A DNA stretch of 64,000 nucleotides from Cytobacillus oceanisediminis (GCF_004366035.1 NZ_SOEE01000001.1:682001-746000), one strand, 5' to 3'. Counted from the first letter of the stretch, positions 9,929 to 19,055 are shown. Made by a program: numbers and translations. The notes: generated by a model from the sequence alone, not told the origin.

Positions 9929-10393
9929 CTAGGCTCGTACTTTAACCCCGCTTTTCAGCATTTCTTTCATCTCTGCGGTCCAAGGCACACCCTTGCCTGT
10001 CACCTTTGATATCTGCACCATCGTGCCCCTGCCGGTGAAGCAAACTGAACCGTCTGATTTCTTGCCCATATAATGAAGATCAACAGAAGAATTACCTATC
10101 GAAGCAGCTTTTACATAAATTTGTATCTCTTCATCAAAGAAAACCTGGCAGATAAAATCGCATTGGAGGTCTGCTACGACTGGTATGGTTTCATTATCAT
10201 GTTTTACCCAGTCCTGCATAAAGCCTTTGCTTTTGAAGAATTCTATCCGTGCTTCTTCATAATATGTAAATGGAACGGTATTGTTCAAATGTCCAAACAT
10301 ATCTGTTTCAGAAAATCTGACTTTTACTGGATGGAAGAAAATAAATTCTGCTTCCCATTTTTTAAAATCGTCAATATAGCTCAATTTTTTCAT
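9929..10393 (-). CDS. ysmA: hotdog-fold acyl-CoA thioesterase YsmA
   Basis: A 154-residue protein of the 4-hydroxybenzoyl-CoA thioesterase/YbgC-like hotdog superfamily. The catalytic-region signature FSETDMFGHLNNTVPFTYYEEARIEF is seen near residues 25-52. The natural acyl-CoA substrate is not known. It stands between gerE and sdhB as in B. subtilis. Its promoter is followed by a FadR-like palindrome at 10416-10433, which suggests that it responds to long-chain acyl-CoA (inference). Confidence 0.88.
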   Translation of the reverse strand: MKKLSYIDDFKKWEAEFIFFHPVKVRFSETDMFGHLNNTVPFTYYEEARIEFFKSKGFMQDWVKHDNETIPVVADLQCDFICQVFFDEEIQIYVKAASIGNSSVDLHYMGKKSDGSVCFTGRGTMVQISKVTGKGVPWTAEMKEMLKSGVKVRA

Positions 10394-10415
10394 GTTGGTT
10401 CCTCCCGGCTATTTA

Positions 10416-10433
10416 TGAATGAGCGCTCACTCT
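10416..10433. promoter_or_regulatory. FadR-like palindrome at ysmA promoter
   Basis: TGAATGAGCGCTCACTCT matches both outer parts of the FadR consensus TGAATGAnTAnTCATTCA except near the right end, and has the perfect core TGAGCGCTCA. It lies about ten bases downstream of the ysmA -10, the same geometry as the fadR operator. A different TetR-family protein could also bind it. Confidence 0.5.
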
Positions 10434-10443
10434 GTTGTATTCC

Positions 10444-10472
10444 ATTATAGTGTTTTTTGAATTATTTGAAAA
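10444..10472 (-). promoter_or_regulatory. sigma-A promoter of ysmA
   Basis: Minus-strand TTTTCA, 17-base spacer, TATAAT; perfect -10 and weak -35, about 50 bases upstream of the start codon. Confidence 0.6.
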
Positions 10473-10533
10473 CCATTCCGCATGTGTTAAAATATAATGC
10501 CTCTACTCAAATTATGAAAAATTCATTCTGCCC

Positions 10534-10721
10534 GTTGATTTCCGCTGCAGGCACTCGAGCTTTCCCACGGGGCTGCCGACGCTCCTCGTCGCTTAGCATC
10601 CGCGGAGTCTCCCTTGGTACTCTACTCCCGCAGAACGTCGAATAAACTTCCTTGAATCCACACCGCATGAAGAAAATACGAATGCATTTTCGAGGATCTC
10701 GCGCCTTCCACTCCAATCAAC
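10534..10721. repeat. dispersed repeat family 1, copy A
   Basis: About 190 bp bounded by inverted GTTGATT...AATCAAC, with internal landmarks TTCCGCTGCAGGCACTCG, CTCCCGCAG, AACTTCCTTGAATC and TTTCGAGGATCTCGC. The same landmarks recur at 49669, 54186 and 62701. It lies between sdhB and ysmA and codes for nothing; overlapping frames are chance. Confidence 0.85.
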
Positions 10722-10776
10722 TCAGTGGTTAAATTTAATTAGCTGCTCAAAGAAACAAATTATACGAATATAGCCT

Positions 10777-10808
10777 AAAAAACCCCTCTCCAAAAAGGAA
10801 AGGGGTTT
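10777..10808 (-). terminator. terminator of sdhCAB
   Basis: Stem ACCCCTTTCC/GGAGAGGGGT-type pairing followed by a T-run on the minus strand, immediately after sdhB. Confidence 0.92.
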
Positions 10809-10816
10809 TAAGATTT

Positions 10817-11584
10817 TTAGATCTGGTCGCTTCCAAAGAAGTTTTTGAAAGACTGGAATGTTGTATCGCGGTTAAGTGCCGCAATGGATGTTGTTAAAGG
10901 AATGCCTTTCGGACAGGACTGTACACAGTTTTGAGAGTTTCCGCAGTTGGCTAGTCCGCCATCACCCATGATTTGCTCCAGGCGTTCTGCTTTATTCATT
11001 TCACCAGTTGGGTGAGCATTGAACAAACGAACCTGTGATAAAGGAGCTGGCCCAATAAAGTCAGATTTGCTGTTTACATTCGGGCATGCTTCCAGACAAA
11101 CACCGCATGTCATGCACTTTGATAATTCATATGCCCATTGGCGCTTTCTCTCAGGCATACGCGGTCCAGGTCCCAAATCATAAGTACCATCGATCGGGAT
11201 CCACGCTTTAACCTTTTTCAGGGAGTCGAACATACGGCTTCTGTCGACCTGCAGGTCACGGACTACAGGGAACGTGCGCATCGGCTCAAGACGAATCGGC
11301 TGTTCCAGCTGATCTACAAGTGCCGTGCAGGACTGGCGGGGCTTTCCATTAATAATCATTGAACATGCACCGCAGACTTCTTCCAGGCAGTTCATATCCC
11401 ATGCGATTGGAGTAGTATGTTCACCCTTCACGTTGACCGGATTACGGCGAATCTCCATAAGGGCAGAAATAACATTCATATTTGGACGGTAATCTATTTC
11501 AAACTCTTCCTGATAAGGGGCTGAATCAGGAGTATCCTGGCGGCTGATTACAAAACGGACTGTTTTTGTTTTTGTTTCTTGCAT
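10817..11584 (-). CDS. sdhB: succinate dehydrogenase iron-sulfur subunit
   Basis: The 255-residue electron-transfer subunit of succinate:menaquinone oxidoreductase (complex II). Three cysteine clusters are visible: a plant-type 2Fe-2S site (CLEEVCGACSMI...SC) near 65-85, the 4Fe-4S motif CMTCGVCLEACPN near 155, and the 3Fe-4S motif CGNSQNCVQSCPKGIP near 212. Last gene of sdhCAB, three bases after sdhA, followed by a strong terminator. Confidence 0.97.
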   Translation of the reverse strand: MQETKTKTVRFVISRQDTPDSAPYQEEFEIDYRPNMNVISALMEIRRNPVNVKGEHTTPIAWDMNCLEEVCGACSMIINGKPRQSCTALVDQLEQPIRLEPMRTFPVVRDLQVDRSRMFDSLKKVKAWIPIDGTYDLGPGPRMPERKRQWAYELSKCMTCGVCLEACPNVNSKSDFIGPAPLSQVRLFNAHPTGEMNKAERLEQIMGDGGLANCGNSQNCVQSCPKGIPLTTSIAALNRDTTFQSFKNFFGSDQI

Positions 11585-11587
11585 GGA

Positions 11588-13348
11588 TTAATTCTCCCCT
11601 TTCTTTTTGGAATAGTCTCGCTTACGCGGTTTTATTAAGCTTACATCAATGTCATCGTAATGGAATGCAGGAGCGGAATTTGCATCGACAAACTTCGCCA
11701 TTGTTGTTTTCATGAATTCCTCATCGTTACGCTCCGGGAAATCCGGCTTATAGTGTGCACCGCGGCTTTCATTACGGTTGTAGGCACCAATAGTAATAAC
11801 ACGAGCCAATTGAAGCATATTCTGCAATTGGCGCGTAAAGCTGGCACCCTGATTGCTCCATTTCGCAGTGTCATTAATATTGATGTTTTTATAGCGCTCC
11901 ATAAGTTCAACAATTTTTTCATCTGTTTTCAAAAGCCTGTCATTGTGGCGGACAACCGTAACATTGTCTGTCATCCATTCACCAAGCTCTTTATGAAGGA
12001 CATATGCATTCTCTGTGCCATCAAGAGACATGATATTATTCCATTTTTCTTCTTCCTGTTTTACGTGGCGGTCAAATAATGATGATGGCAGATCTTCAGC
12101 ACTCTTATCAAGGCCGCTGATATATTTGACAGCATTCGGACCTGCTACCATACCGCCGTAAATGGCTGATAGAAGGGAGTTAGCACCCAAACGGTTGGCA
12201 CCGTGCTGTGAATAATCACATTCACCTGCAGCAAATAAGCCAGGAATATTCGTCATCTGATCATAGTCAACCCATAGTCCGCCCATTGAATAGTGGACAG
12301 CAGGGAAGATTTTCATTGGCACTTTACGAGGGTCTTCACCCTGGAATTTTTCATAGATTTCAATAATTCCGCCAAGCTTAATATCAAGCTCTTTAGGATC
12401 TTTATGGGAAAGATCAAGATAGACCATGTTTTCCCCATTAATGCCAAGCTTCTGGTTAACACACACGTCAAAAATTTCACGGGTTGCAATATCACGAGGC
12501 ACCAGGTTTCCATAAGCAGGATATTTCTCCTCAAGGAAATACCATGGTTTTCCATCTTTATATGTCCAAACTCGTCCGCCTTCACCACGTGCAGATTCAC
12601 TCATTAGGCGAAGCTTATCGTCTCCAGGAATAGCGGTTGGGTGAATTTGAATAAATTCTCCATTTGCATAATAAGCACCCTGCTGATAAACAATCGAGGC
12701 AGCTGAGCCTGTGTTAATAACAGAGTTAGTGGATTTACCGAAGATAATTCCCGGTCCGCCGGATGCCATAATAACGGCGTCAGCAGCAAAAGACTTAATC
12801 TCCATAGAAGTCAGATTCTGGGCAACGACACCCTTACAAGCTCCATCATCGTCGATTACTACCCCTAAGAATTCCCAGCCTTCGTACTTTGTTACTAATC
12901 CTGCAACTTCATGGCGGCGGACCTGCTCGTCCATCGCGTAAAGAAGCTGCTGACCTGTTGTAGCACCAGCGAATGCTGTACGGTGATGCTGTGTTCCACC
13001 AAAGCGGCGGAAGTCAAGCAGCCCTTCAGGTGTACGGTTGAACATAACACCCATACGATCAAATAAGTGAATAATTCCTGGTGCAGCCTCTGCCATCGCT
13101 TTAACAGGCGGCTGGTTTGCCAGGAAGTCTCCGCCATAAATTGTATCGTCAAAATGAATCCAAGGAGAATCGCCTTCCCCTTTTGTATTTACCGCTCCGT
13201 TGATGCCGCCCTGGGCACAAACAGAGTGAGAACGTTTAACCGGCACTAAAGAAAATAATTCAACCGGAGTCCCGGATTCTGCAACTTTAATTGTCGCCAT
13301 TAAACCGGCTAAACCGCCGCCGACAACTATAACCTTTCCTTTACCCAT
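11588..13348 (-). CDS. sdhA: succinate dehydrogenase flavoprotein subunit
   Basis: The 586-residue catalytic subunit that oxidises succinate to fumarate with covalently bound FAD. The N-terminal dinucleotide fold VVGGGLAGLMA, the flavin-attachment segment SVCAQGGINGA, the substrate-site region RRFGGTQHHRTAFAGATTGQQ, HPTAIPGDD, and the C-terminal RNESRGAHYKPDFPERND are present. Length matches Bacillus SdhA. A 139-bp gap separates it from sdhC. Confidence 0.97.
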   Translation of the reverse strand: MGKGKVIVVGGGLAGLMATIKVAESGTPVELFSLVPVKRSHSVCAQGGINGAVNTKGEGDSPWIHFDDTIYGGDFLANQPPVKAMAEAAPGIIHLFDRMGVMFNRTPEGLLDFRRFGGTQHHRTAFAGATTGQQLLYAMDEQVRRHEVAGLVTKYEGWEFLGVVIDDDGACKGVVAQNLTSMEIKSFAADAVIMASGGPGIIFGKSTNSVINTGSAASIVYQQGAYYANGEFIQIHPTAIPGDDKLRLMSESARGEGGRVWTYKDGKPWYFLEEKYPAYGNLVPRDIATREIFDVCVNQKLGINGENMVYLDLSHKDPKELDIKLGGIIEIYEKFQGEDPRKVPMKIFPAVHYSMGGLWVDYDQMTNIPGLFAAGECDYSQHGANRLGANSLLSAIYGGMVAGPNAVKYISGLDKSAEDLPSSLFDRHVKQEEEKWNNIMSLDGTENAYVLHKELGEWMTDNVTVVRHNDRLLKTDEKIVELMERYKNININDTAKWSNQGASFTRQLQNMLQLARVITIGAYNRNESRGAHYKPDFPERNDEEFMKTTMAKFVDANSAPAFHYDDIDVSLIKPRKRDYSKKKGEN

Positions 13349-13487
13349 AGTGACTCACTCCCTAATTACTAATACAACTTTGAAAAGCGCAGAGCGCCTG
13401 CCTATCGCGCTTAAAGCCAGACCGCTCTCAAAGCTGCAATATTATTGGCACGTTATAAACCCGAAGTCTAATAGTCTTTTATTGGCT

Positions 13488-14096
13488 TTAAATAAATGCT
13501 GTAAGAGCACGTACACCAACAATAGATAATGCAATGAAAATTCCGATCGTTACATAAGTGGAAATAACCTGTGAACGAGGAGATACTGTAATTCCCCAGC
13601 TGACAAGGAATGACCAAAGCCCATTAGCAAAGTGGAAAATCGCAGAAATGACTCCAATAATATAGAACCAGAACATAAATGGATTAGATAGGATGTTCTC
13701 CATCATCTGAAAGTTAACTTCTGCTCCAAATGCAGCCTGTACACGTGTTTCCCAAACATGCCATGCAACAAAAACCAGTGTAATGACACCTGAAACACGC
13801 TGCAGCATAAACATCCAGTTGCGGAAGTATCCATATCTGCTTGCGTTATTTTTTGCAGTAAAAGCAATATAAAGTCCATAGATTGCATGGAACAGCAAAG
13901 GTAGATAGATTACAAACGTTTCAAGGAATATTCTGAATGGAAGACTTTCCATGAAATGCGCTGCATTATTAAAAGATTCCTCTCCCCCTGTTGCAAAATG
14001 GTTCACTACAAGGTGCTGCACCAAAAACAAACCAACCGGTATAACCCCAAGTAATGAATGCAATCTGCGATTAAAAAACTCACGATTACCTGCCAT
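13488..14096 (-). CDS. sdhC: succinate dehydrogenase cytochrome b558 subunit
   Basis: A 202-residue integral membrane subunit that anchors SdhAB and binds two haems. Five hydrophobic helices can be traced, with candidate haem-ligand histidines in FLVQHLVVNHF, LLFHAIYGLY, VAWHVWE and IFHFANGLW. First gene of the operon; its RNA leader contains a terminator-like hairpin (14117-14153), so readthrough may be controlled. The start is preceded by a run of G that serves as ribosome binding site. Confidence 0.96.
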   Translation of the reverse strand: MAGNREFFNRRLHSLLGVIPVGLFLVQHLVVNHFATGGEESFNNAAHFMESLPFRIFLETFVIYLPLLFHAIYGLYIAFTAKNNASRYGYFRNWMFMLQRVSGVITLVFVAWHVWETRVQAAFGAEVNFQMMENILSNPFMFWFYIIGVISAIFHFANGLWSFLVSWGITVSPRSQVISTYVTIGIFIALSIVGVRALTAFI

Positions 14097-14116
14097 AAAC
14101 TTTCCCCCCCTGATTT

Positions 14117-14153
14117 TAAAAAAATGATGCTGAGCCCCCGCTCAGGACATCAT
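14117..14153 (-). terminator. terminator-like hairpin in sdhC leader
   Basis: Minus-strand ATGATGTCCTGAGC/GGCTCAGCATCAT-type stem with a G-rich loop, followed by seven or eight T. It lies downstream of the sdh promoter and 20 bases upstream of the sdhC ATG, so it is inside the mRNA leader. Confidence 0.75.
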
Positions 14154-14196
14154 CTCGAAAATGTTATTCATTTTCTTACAATTATGTGACATGTCC

Positions 14197-14225
14197 ATTT
14201 TACTCCCAAGATAATAGAGCGTCAA
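14197..14225 (-). promoter_or_regulatory. sigma-A promoter of sdhCAB
   Basis: Minus-strand TTGACG, 17-base spacer, TAAAAT, about 100 bases upstream of the sdhC start. The region from here to 14386 holds nothing else I recognise. Confidence 0.75.
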
Positions 14226-14414
14226 GAAAACGGATACATAAAATGTTCCATATTAATAAAATTTTTAAAAAATATTTACGGCTAAAAAACATATATTATT
14301 CTGTGGTTCAATCTGACCTAGTTGCTGCTCTCCAGTATACTGAAATAGTAATTATTTCTATGCAAATCGTTCTATTTTTTCCCGAATTGATATTAACTCC
14401 CTCAGCATATTGTA

Positions 14415-14420
14415 TATAAT
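14415..14420 (+). promoter_or_regulatory. -10 element of yslB
   Basis: Perfect TATAAT 26 bases before the TTG start of yslB. TTAACT at 14393, 16 bases upstream, is the best -35 but is weak. Confidence 0.45.
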
Positions 14421-14445
14421 AGAATCATAGAAAGAGGGGAGACTA

Positions 14446-14898
14446 TTGAGCGAATTAGCATCTGCGAAATCCACTAATGAAAATCACATACAGTCAGTTC
14501 CGGTTTTTGGCTATGAACTAATCCGGGAAGTGCTGCTGCATGACCTTTTGGGAAATGAAGCACCGGAAATTTTATATTGGGCCGGCAAAAGGATCGCACG
14601 CATGTATCCTCTGGAAACAGCCGGCCAGATTGCCGAGTTTTTTATAAATGCCGGCTGGGGAAATCTTTCCATCGCAAACGAATCGAAACATGAAATTGAA
14701 ATGGAATTATCAAGCCAGCTGATTGCAGAACGCTGCAAAAAGAACCATAACTGCTCCTTTCAGCTTGAAGCCGGATTTATAGCCCAGCAGATTGAACTTC
14801 AAAAAGAAGTCATTTGTGAGGCATTCGAACATCCCCGCAAAAAAACTGGCAAAATCCTTATTACAGTGAAGTGGGACAAAAAGGATCCTGCTGAGTAA
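14446..14898 (+). CDS. yslB: YslB (DUF2507) protein
   Basis: A 150-residue protein of unknown function in the DUF2507 family, which has a V4R/hydrocarbon-binding-like look: VPVFGYELIREVLLHDLLGNEAPEIL followed by a segment rich in alternating hydrophobics ending IAEFFINAGWGNLSI. TTG start with AGAGGGGAG upstream. It is divergent from sdhC and convergent with lysC, as in B. subtilis. Confidence 0.85.
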   Translation: MSELASAKSTNENHIQSVPVFGYELIREVLLHDLLGNEAPEILYWAGKRIARMYPLETAGQIAEFFINAGWGNLSIANESKHEIEMELSSQLIAERCKKNHNCSFQLEAGFIAQQIELQKEVICEAFEHPRKKTGKILITVKWDKKDPAE

Positions 14899-14910
14899 TA
14901 TCATATGTAC

Positions 14911-14946
14911 AAACAATAAGCTATCAATTTTGATAGCTTATTGTTT
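14911..14946. terminator. bidirectional terminator between yslB and lysC
   Basis: A perfect 16-base stem AACAATAAGCTATCAA with its complement and a tiny loop; A-tract before and T-tract after in both directions. It serves the two convergent genes. Confidence 0.9.
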
Positions 14947-14959
14947 GATATTCCTGGAA

Positions 14960-15454
14960 TTAAGCCTTAACCGGAGAAACCGACAGCTTGAATGCATCAT
15001 GTAAAGCATCAACTGCATCAATCATTTTGCTGTTTTCAACAACCGCCGATACTTTAATTTCTGATGTGCTTACCATTTTCACCGTTATTTCATTCGCGGA
15101 AAGTACTTCGAACATTTCTGCAGCCACACCCGGATTGGAAATCATGCCTGAGCCAACAATCGAAACTTTAGCAAGGCCGGATTCCCACTCAATTCTGTCA
15201 TAATTTAATTGTTCTCTATGCTTTTCCAGCACTTTTACTGTATCTGTGAGATCTTCATTCTTTATTGAAAATGAAAGGTTTGTCGTCTGAGCCTCTGTCA
15301 TGCTCTGGATAATGATATCAACGTTAATGCGATTTTTGGCAAGCGCCGAGAAAATAGTAGACAATCCAGTCAGTGAATTAGGAAGGCCAAGAATCGTCAC
15401 CCTTGTTATATCATCCTCAAAAGCCACACCGCGCACGACTAAGTTTTGTTCCAT
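14960..15454 (-). CDS. lysC: aspartokinase beta chain from internal start in lysC
   Basis: In-frame ATG at 15454 (MEQNLVVRGVAFED) is preceded by GAGGAGG with a good spacing. In B. subtilis the regulatory beta subunit of aspartokinase II arises from the corresponding internal start. The product would be 164 residues, comprising the two ACT domains. Confidence 0.65.
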   Translation of the reverse strand: MEQNLVVRGVAFEDDITRVTILGLPNSLTGLSTIFSALAKNRINVDIIIQSMTEAQTTNLSFSIKNEDLTDTVKVLEKHREQLNYDRIEWESGLAKVSIVGSGMISNPGVAAEMFEVLSANEITVKMVSTSEIKVSAVVENSKMIDAVDALHDAFKLSVSPVKA

Positions 15455-16189
15455 TTTTACTTCCTCCTCAATGATTGTTCCGGCTTCCTTCTCAAGGCTT
15501 GAACGCACTTCAAGGGGAAGTCCATAATTTTTAGCAAATTCGACTGCTCTTGGATGGAGCACACCTGCCCCCAAATTGGCCAGTTCAAGCATTTCATCAT
15601 AAGATACTGAATACAATTTTCTGGCATTCTTTATATAGCGGGGATCTGATGTAAATACCCCGGTAACATCAGTATAAATATCACATTTATCAGCTTTAAG
15701 TGCTGCAGCCAGTGCAACAGCCGTTGTATCAGAACCGCCTCGTCCAAGTGTGGTGATGGAACCATCTTCAGTCATCCCCTGGAAGCCTGCCACAATCACA
15801 ATTTTCCCCTTGTTTAATTCACCCTGAATGGTGCCCTGATCAATATTCACTATCCTCGCATTGCCATGGACTGCTTCTGTTTTAATACCTGCCTGCCCCC
15901 CTGTAAAAGAGACGGCGGGATGACCTTTCGCATTTAAAGCCATCGCCAATAAAGAGATGGTCACCTGTTCGCCGGTTGTTAGCAGCATGTCCATTTCCCT
16001 TTTATCAGGTGAGGGGGAGATTTCCCTGGCCATGCCAACCAGCTGATCAGTTGTTTTGCCCATTGCCGAAACAACCACAACAACATCATTTCCCCGATTT
16101 TTTTCTTCAATTACCCGATTGGCAACATTTTGAATTCTGTCTACAGTCCCCACGGAGGTGCCCCCGAATTTCTGCACAATGATTCCCAC
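14960..16189 (-). CDS. lysC: aspartate kinase (lysine-regulated), alpha chain
   Basis: Phosphorylates aspartate, the first step to lysine, diaminopimelate, threonine and methionine. The 409-residue protein has the kinase motif VQKFGGTSVG at the N-terminus, TTGEQVTISLLAMAL, the GRGGSDTTAVALAA loop and two ACT domains in the last 150 residues. Length equals B. subtilis aspartokinase II (408). It is preceded by a lysine riboswitch. An internal start should yield a separate beta chain. Confidence 0.95.
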   Translation of the reverse strand: MGIIVQKFGGTSVGTVDRIQNVANRVIEEKNRGNDVVVVVSAMGKTTDQLVGMAREISPSPDKREMDMLLTTGEQVTISLLAMALNAKGHPAVSFTGGQAGIKTEAVHGNARIVNIDQGTIQGELNKGKIVIVAGFQGMTEDGSITTLGRGGSDTTAVALAAALKADKCDIYTDVTGVFTSDPRYIKNARKLYSVSYDEMLELANLGAGVLHPRAVEFAKNYGLPLEVRSSLEKEAGTIIEEEVKMEQNLVVRGVAFEDDITRVTILGLPNSLTGLSTIFSALAKNRINVDIIIQSMTEAQTTNLSFSIKNEDLTDTVKVLEKHREQLNYDRIEWESGLAKVSIVGSGMISNPGVAAEMFEVLSANEITVKMVSTSEIKVSAVVENSKMIDAVDALHDAFKLSVSPVKA

Positions 16190-16311
16190 AGCTTTCCCTT
16201 CTTTCTAAAGAACTAGTAACTTTGTGATTTGCCGTCCTATGTAAGTGAAGCATGACAGTTCACTCTGCTGTATTTGACAATGGCCTTAACTTTAAAATAC
16301 CCTTTTGGGCA

Positions 16312-16349
16312 ATAAAAAAAGCAATGGAATAGTTTACTATCCCATTGCT
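16312..16349 (-). terminator. riboswitch-controlled terminator of lysC
   Basis: Minus-strand stem AGCAATGGGATAG/CTATTCCATTGCT with a short loop, followed by seven T, directly after the lysine aptamer. Confidence 0.92.
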
Positions 16350-16556
16350 GTGCAGCCAAAGTATAAAAATGAGCAAACACAGTGAGATAGCTCTCCAGGA
16401 CGGCATTGTCCTGACAATCCTGCATTTGTTCAATGCAGAACCAGCAGAAAAAATGATGAGATTTTCTCCACTTCGGCGAACGTACCCTTTCAAAGCTTTT
16501 CATGGAAGCTCATTCTTCTCCAAGCTTTTACTGATGAAGTTCGCACCTCTACCTTC
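16350..16556 (-). promoter_or_regulatory. lysine riboswitch (L box) upstream of lysC
   Basis: Recognisable L-box aptamer on the minus strand: GAGGTGCGAACTTCATCAGT near the 5' side, GGTACGTTCGCCGAAGTGG in the core, and the 3' half ending GGAGAGCTATCTCACTGTG. A terminator follows at once. Family knowledge: lysine binding favours termination, lowering lysC expression. Confidence 0.93.
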
Positions 16557-16651
16557 ACTTAACGATTCGGTTCACAGTCCAGAAACTTTGTTTGAACTAA
16601 ATGAACATACGCTTTATCGCTATAAAGTGATATTGATATAAAGTTTGAATT

Positions 16652-16680
16652 AGTATAACATATCTGAAATTTTCTGTCTA
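16652..16680 (-). promoter_or_regulatory. sigma-A promoter of lysC
   Basis: Minus-strand TAGACA, 17-base spacer, TATACT, about 90 bases upstream of the riboswitch and just past the uvrC stop. Confidence 0.65.
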
Positions 16681-16687
16681 TATCCAT

Positions 16688-18481
16688 TTATGACTTAGGA
16701 TTTCCACTTTGTTCCTCAAGCCTCAACTTCAATTCATCAGCAACATTCTCAGGAATGCCTATTTTCCTAAACTCCTCAATTGGTGCTTCTTTCATTTTCT
16801 TTACAGATCCAAATGCTTTCAGCAGCTGTTTCTTTCGTTTTTCTCCTATGCCGGGAATATCATCAAGAATAGATTGAAAGGCACTTTTTCCACGAAGCTG
16901 GCGATGAAAAGTAATCGCAAAACGATGCACCTCGTCCTGAATTCTCTGAAGCAGATAAAATTCCTGGCTGTTCCTTGCAAGCGGAATAATTTGAAGAGGA
17001 TTACCAAATAAGAGCTGAGAAGTCCTGTGCTTTTCATCCTTCACCAGGCCTGAAATCGGAATATCCAGTCCGAGCTCATTTTCAAGCACATCCCGTACAG
17101 CTTCAACATGCCCTTTTCCCCCATCAATCATAATTAAATCCGGAAGCGGCAGCTCTTCTTTCAATACCCTTGTATATCTGCGCCGGACCACTTCTCTCAT
17201 GGATTCATAGTCATCAGGGCCTTTAACGGACTTAATTTTATATTTACGGTATTCTCTTTTCTCTGGTTTGCCATCAATAAAGACGATCATGGCTGAAACA
17301 GGGTCCGTTCCCTGGATATTTGAATTATCAAATGCTTCTATCCGGTGAGGAGTATAGATTCCAAGCTGATCCCCCAGATTTTCTACAGCCTTAATTGTCC
17401 GTTCTTCATCACGCTCAATTAAAGAAAACTTCTCCTGGAGAGCAATTTTTGCATTTTTATAAGCAAGCTTCACCAGGTCCTTTTTTTGTCCGCGCTGCGG
17501 TTTTAGCACTTTAACATCCAGAAGCTGTTCTGCCATTACAGCATCAACCGAATCCGGTGCCAATATTTCACGCGGTTTAAAGTGGTTTGTTTTTATATAA
17601 AACTGGCCGAGGAAAGTTAAGATTTCTTCTTCCGGCTCATTATAAATAGGGAACATTGATACATCCCGTTCAATGAGTTTACCCTGTCTGATGAAAAATA
17701 CCTGAACACACATCCATCCTTTATCAACCGCATATCCAAATACATCCCGGTCTGTAAAGTCTGTCATTGTCATTTTTTGCTTTTCCATCGTTGCATCGAT
17801 ATGGGCAATTTTATCCCTGAGCTCCTTCGCCCTTTCAAAGTCCAATTCTTCTGCAGCTGCTGTCATTTTTGCAGTCAGGTCTTTTTTAATCTCTTTGTAT
17901 CCGCCATTCAAGAATTTTGCAATCTCATCTGTCATTTTCTTATACTGGTCTTCACTTACGGCCTTCACGCATGGCGCAAGACATTGGCCTAAATGATAAT
18001 AAAGGCAAACTCTGTCCGGAAGAGTTGAACATTTGCGGAGAGGATAAATTCGGTCGAGCAGCTTTTTTGTTTCATTGGCAGCCTGCACATTGGGATAAGG
18101 TCCGAAGTATTTTCCCCTGTCCTTTTTTACTTTTCTGGTTGTAATCAGACGGGGATGGCGTTCGGCCGTCAATTTGATAAAAGGGTAACTTTTATCGTCT
18201 TTCAGCATTACATTATATTTCGGATCATATTTCTTGATCAGATTCATCTCAAGGATCAATGCTTCCATATCTGAAGAAGTGACAATGTACTCAAAATCTA
18301 CGATCTCATTAACAAGTCTTAATGTTTTTCCGTCATGTGAGCCTGTGAAATAGGATCTTACACGGTTTTTCAGGATTTTTGCCTTCCCCACGTATATAAT
18401 GGTTCCCTGCCTGTCTTTCATCAAATAACAGCCCGGCTGGGCAGGAAGCAGCATCAGTTTATTTTTTATCGTATCATTCAT
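16688..18481 (-). CDS. uvrC: excinuclease ABC subunit C
   Basis: Dual-incision nuclease of nucleotide excision repair, acting with UvrA and UvrB. The 597-residue protein carries the GIY-YIG nuclease ([19 protein letters not shown], 18-36), a UVR domain near 200-230 ([21 protein letters not shown]), the RNase H-like second nuclease ([29 protein letters not shown]) and a C-terminal helix-hairpin-helix pair ([16 protein letters not shown]). Length is typical. Confidence 0.97.
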   Translation of the reverse strand: MNDTIKNKLMLLPAQPGCYLMKDRQGTIIYVGKAKILKNRVRSYFTGSHDGKTLRLVNEIVDFEYIVTSSDMEALILEMNLIKKYDPKYNVMLKDDKSYPFIKLTAERHPRLITTRKVKKDRGKYFGPYPNVQAANETKKLLDRIYPLRKCSTLPDRVCLYYHLGQCLAPCVKAVSEDQYKKMTDEIAKFLNGGYKEIKKDLTAKMTAAAEELDFERAKELRDKIAHIDATMEKQKMTMTDFTDRDVFGYAVDKGWMCVQVFFIRQGKLIERDVSMFPIYNEPEEEILTFLGQFYIKTNHFKPREILAPDSVDAVMAEQLLDVKVLKPQRGQKKDLVKLAYKNAKIALQEKFSLIERDEERTIKAVENLGDQLGIYTPHRIEAFDNSNIQGTDPVSAMIVFIDGKPEKREYRKYKIKSVKGPDDYESMREVVRRRYTRVLKEELPLPDLIMIDGGKGHVEAVRDVLENELGLDIPISGLVKDEKHRTSQLLFGNPLQIIPLARNSQEFYLLQRIQDEVHRFAITFHRQLRGKSAFQSILDDIPGIGEKRKKQLLKAFGSVKKMKEAPIEEFRKIGIPENVADELKLRLEEQSGNPKS

Positions 18482-18556
18482 GGCACTTCACCTCCCCGGT
18501 TAAAACTTTTTACTGAAGTTCTATTTATACATTATTTGATCTGCTCATTTTGGGGT

Positions 18557-18582
18557 GCAAGCTAGAAATAAAGCTAGTTTGC
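18557..18582. other. inverted repeat between trxA and uvrC
   Basis: GCAAGCTAG, a short AT-rich loop, then GCTAGTTTGC. No T-run follows; role unknown. Nothing else is recognisable in the 260 bases between these genes apart from the trxA terminator. Confidence 0.35.
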
Positions 18583-18687
18583 GCTGGCAGCAAACCAATA
18601 TTATTTAGCCTCTAAAATGCAGATGGCACATTATTACCATCTTATTATATCAGCCTGGAAACCTGCAGCATAACAACAAAACACATA

Positions 18688-18727
18688 TGACAAAAAAAAT
18701 CCCGATGTCCTCTTGGGACACCGGGAA
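18688..18727 (-). terminator. terminator of trxA
   Basis: Stem TCCCGGTGTCC/GGACATCGGGA-type followed by eight T on the minus strand. Confidence 0.92.
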
Positions 18728-18740
18728 AATTCCTTATAAA

Positions 18741-19055
18741 TTAAGCGTGTTTTGAAAGTAATTCAGCAAGAGCTTCTTTCGGCTGGAAACCAACCACTTT
18801 ATCTACAACTTCACCGTCTTTTAGAACGATTAATGTCGGAATGCTCATTACGCCAAACTTGCCAGCAGTTTCCTGGTTTTCATCAACATCTAATTTTACA
18901 ATTTTCACTTTATCGCCCATTTCAGAATCAAGCTCTTCTAAAACAGGAGCGATCATTTTACAAGGGCCGCACCAAGGAGCCCAGAAATCTGCCAATACTA
19001 ATCCCGAACCAGTCTCAGCAGTGAAGTTTTGGTCAGTTGCGTGTGTAATAGCCAT
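18741..19055 (-). CDS. trxA: thioredoxin
   Basis: The 104-residue cytoplasmic dithiol oxidoreductase. The active site WCGPC sits in LADFWAPWCGPCKMIAP near residues 26-35, and the cis-proline loop in GVMSIPTLIV near 76. ATG has an AGGAGG site. Located between etfA and uvrC as in B. subtilis, with its own terminator. Confidence 0.98.
   Translation of the reverse strand: MAITHATDQNFTAETGSGLVLADFWAPWCGPCKMIAPVLEELDSEMGDKVKIVKLDVDENQETAGKFGVMSIPTLIVLKDGEVVDKVVGFQPKEALAELLSKHA

Noticed and set aside
10507..10716. ORFs on both strands
   Set aside because: Chance frames through family 1 repeat copy A; the same repeat elsewhere does not keep the frame.
13381..13446. Possible family 2 fragment between sdhC and sdhA
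   Set aside because: Only GAAAAGCGCAGAGCGCCTG resembles the left end; the rest does not align, so I do not list it as a copy.
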